Of a stretch of DNA of 33,957 nucleotides, positions 33,380 to 33,957 are shown piece by piece. The stretch lies in assembly GCA_963546395.1 (NCBI GenBank), contig CAUUMS010000016.1:1-33957 (forward strand), read 5' to 3'. Under the pieces are notes generated by a model. It ran no database searches, had not been told where the DNA came from, and was given only the letters and a program-made list of their open reading frames with translations. Numbering within the stretch: the stretch's first letter is position 1; each line of letters opens with the position of its first letter. Both the position numbers and the translations under genes were made by a program. The DNA is from Bacteroides_D sp963546395 (lineage in GTDB: Bacteria; Bacteroidota; Bacteroidia; Bacteroidales; CAJPTX01).

Positions 33380-33957
33380 CTAGAGCGTGTGGAGGATGAT
33401 GGTGAGCACCCCGGCGGCGGCACAGTACAAAGCGAACCAGGCGAGTTTCCCGCGCCGTACTAGGCGGATCATCCACCGGCAGGCGGCGTAACCCGATATG
33501 AAAGCAGCCAGTGCACCAGCCAGCAGCGCGCTGCTACCCACTGTGCTACCGCTGAAGTTCCCCTTCAGCAGCTCCAGCAGATTCATGCCAATGATAGGCG
33601 GGAGCACCATCAGGAACGAGAATTTAGCCGCCACATCCCGTGATGTCCCCGTTAGCAGACCCAGGCTAATGGTCGTGCCGCTGCGCGATAGGCCCGGGAG
33701 CACGGCGATAGCCTGCCCGATTCCCATCACCAGGGCCGAGGCATAGCTTGGTCCGCTACTTGTGCTCTTGGGCGTAGCACGCCCAGGCCTGGCGAAAGCC
33801 GTGGCGCATAGCAGCAGTGCCGTTACCAGCAGCATGCATCCCACCAGTAGCAGATTGCCTGCAAAGAGCGATTCGATTGCATCGTGCCACAGGAAACCCA
33901 CCACGGCCACAGGGATCATCGAGATGATGATCTTAGCCAGGTACTGCGTCCCGTTAT
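33380..33957 (-). CDS. uppP: Undecaprenyl-diphosphate phosphatase UppP (BacA), 5' end outside window
   Basis: Integral membrane enzyme that dephosphorylates undecaprenyl pyrophosphate to recycle the lipid carrier for peptidoglycan and O-antigen synthesis. The visible 192 codons cover the C-terminal two thirds. They include the catalytic/phosphate motif AVLPGLSRSGTTISLGLLTG and FSFLMVLPPIIGMNLLELL, with several hydrophobic helices. The frame is open to the window edge (upstream residues QYLAKIIIS are family-like), so the N-terminus, with its first acidic motif, lies beyond. It precedes truB by 2 bases. Confidence 0.93.
   Translation of the reverse strand, partial: NGTQYLAKIIISMIPVAVVGFLWHDAIESLFAGNLLLVGCMLLVTALLLCATAFARPGRATPKSTSSGPSYASALVMGIGQAIAVLPGLSRSGTTISLGLLTGTSRDVAAKFSFLMVLPPIIGMNLLELLKGNFSGSTVGSSALLAGALAAFISGYAACRWMIRLVRRGKLAWFALYCAAAGVLTIILHTL

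Noticed and set aside
271..33380. Genome-wide reassignment of TAG to an amino acid
   Set aside because: At least eight genes here end at TAG at their natural C-termini (e.g. first surface gene after HRLVRR, and the lipocalin-like gene where TAG overlaps the next ribosome site).

Overview
The window looks like chromosomal DNA of a Bacteroidota species, most likely Porphyromonas-like (order Bacteroidales), with fairly high GC. The support comes from type IX secretion (T9SS) C-terminal sorting domains, a family S46 dipeptidyl peptidase of DPP7 type, the DUF4492-cydA-cydB cluster, Bacteroidota-restricted families DUF4293 and DUF4783, and repeated TACCTTTG boxes matching the Bacteroidota -7 element (TAnnTTTG) upstream of several genes. 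No insertion sequence, phage, integron, CRISPR array or rRNA was seen.

Layout. 0.2-2.6 kb (minus strand): ffh then folD, closed by a 19-bp hairpin. 2.7-5.9 kb (minus): respiratory operon DUF4492 - cydA - cydB - a 37-codon CydX-like microprotein, closed by an intrinsic terminator. 6.6-7.9 kb (minus): a lipocalin/DUF1579-like protein and a nitroreductase. 8.3-8.8 kb: DUF4293 membrane protein. 9.0-11.2 kb: S46 peptidase with its own terminator. 11.3 kb (plus): tRNA-Ser(UGA). 12.2-14.9 kb (minus): an esterase-fold secreted protein that seems to lack the catalytic nucleophile, and a YbdG-like MscS channel. 15.5-15.9 kb (minus): DUF4783. 16.1-17.5 kb (plus): MFS exporter. 18.0-27.3 kb (plus): two tandem paralogous giant surface proteins (signal peptide, BspA-type leucine-rich repeats, InlB-like beta repeats, T9SS sorting domain). 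27.9-30.8 kb: pdxH (minus) diverging from a PIN-PhoH ATPase and a coiled-coil exported protein (plus). 31.4-34.0 kb (minus): uppP - truB - queA, with uppP running off the window edge.

The most unusual features are: (i) the first giant surface gene is split by one in-frame TAG, separating its signal peptide from its T9SS sorting domain, while its neighbour paralogue is intact; (ii) queA is also split by one in-frame TAG in an otherwise well conserved frame; (iii) the first surface gene carries three copies of a roughly 255-residue block that the second carries once; (iv) a microprotein gene follows cydB. At least eight other genes here seem to end naturally at TAG, so genome-wide amber reassignment is not supported. 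Nonsense mutation, sequence error or context-dependent readthrough remain possible.

Housekeeping functions (SRP targeting, folate C1 metabolism, bd-type respiration, PLP, tRNA modification, undecaprenyl phosphate recycling) mix with surface/secretion functions (S46 peptidase, T9SS cargo), which fits an asaccharolytic, host-associated, peptide-using anaerobe or microaerophile. That lifestyle statement is inference.
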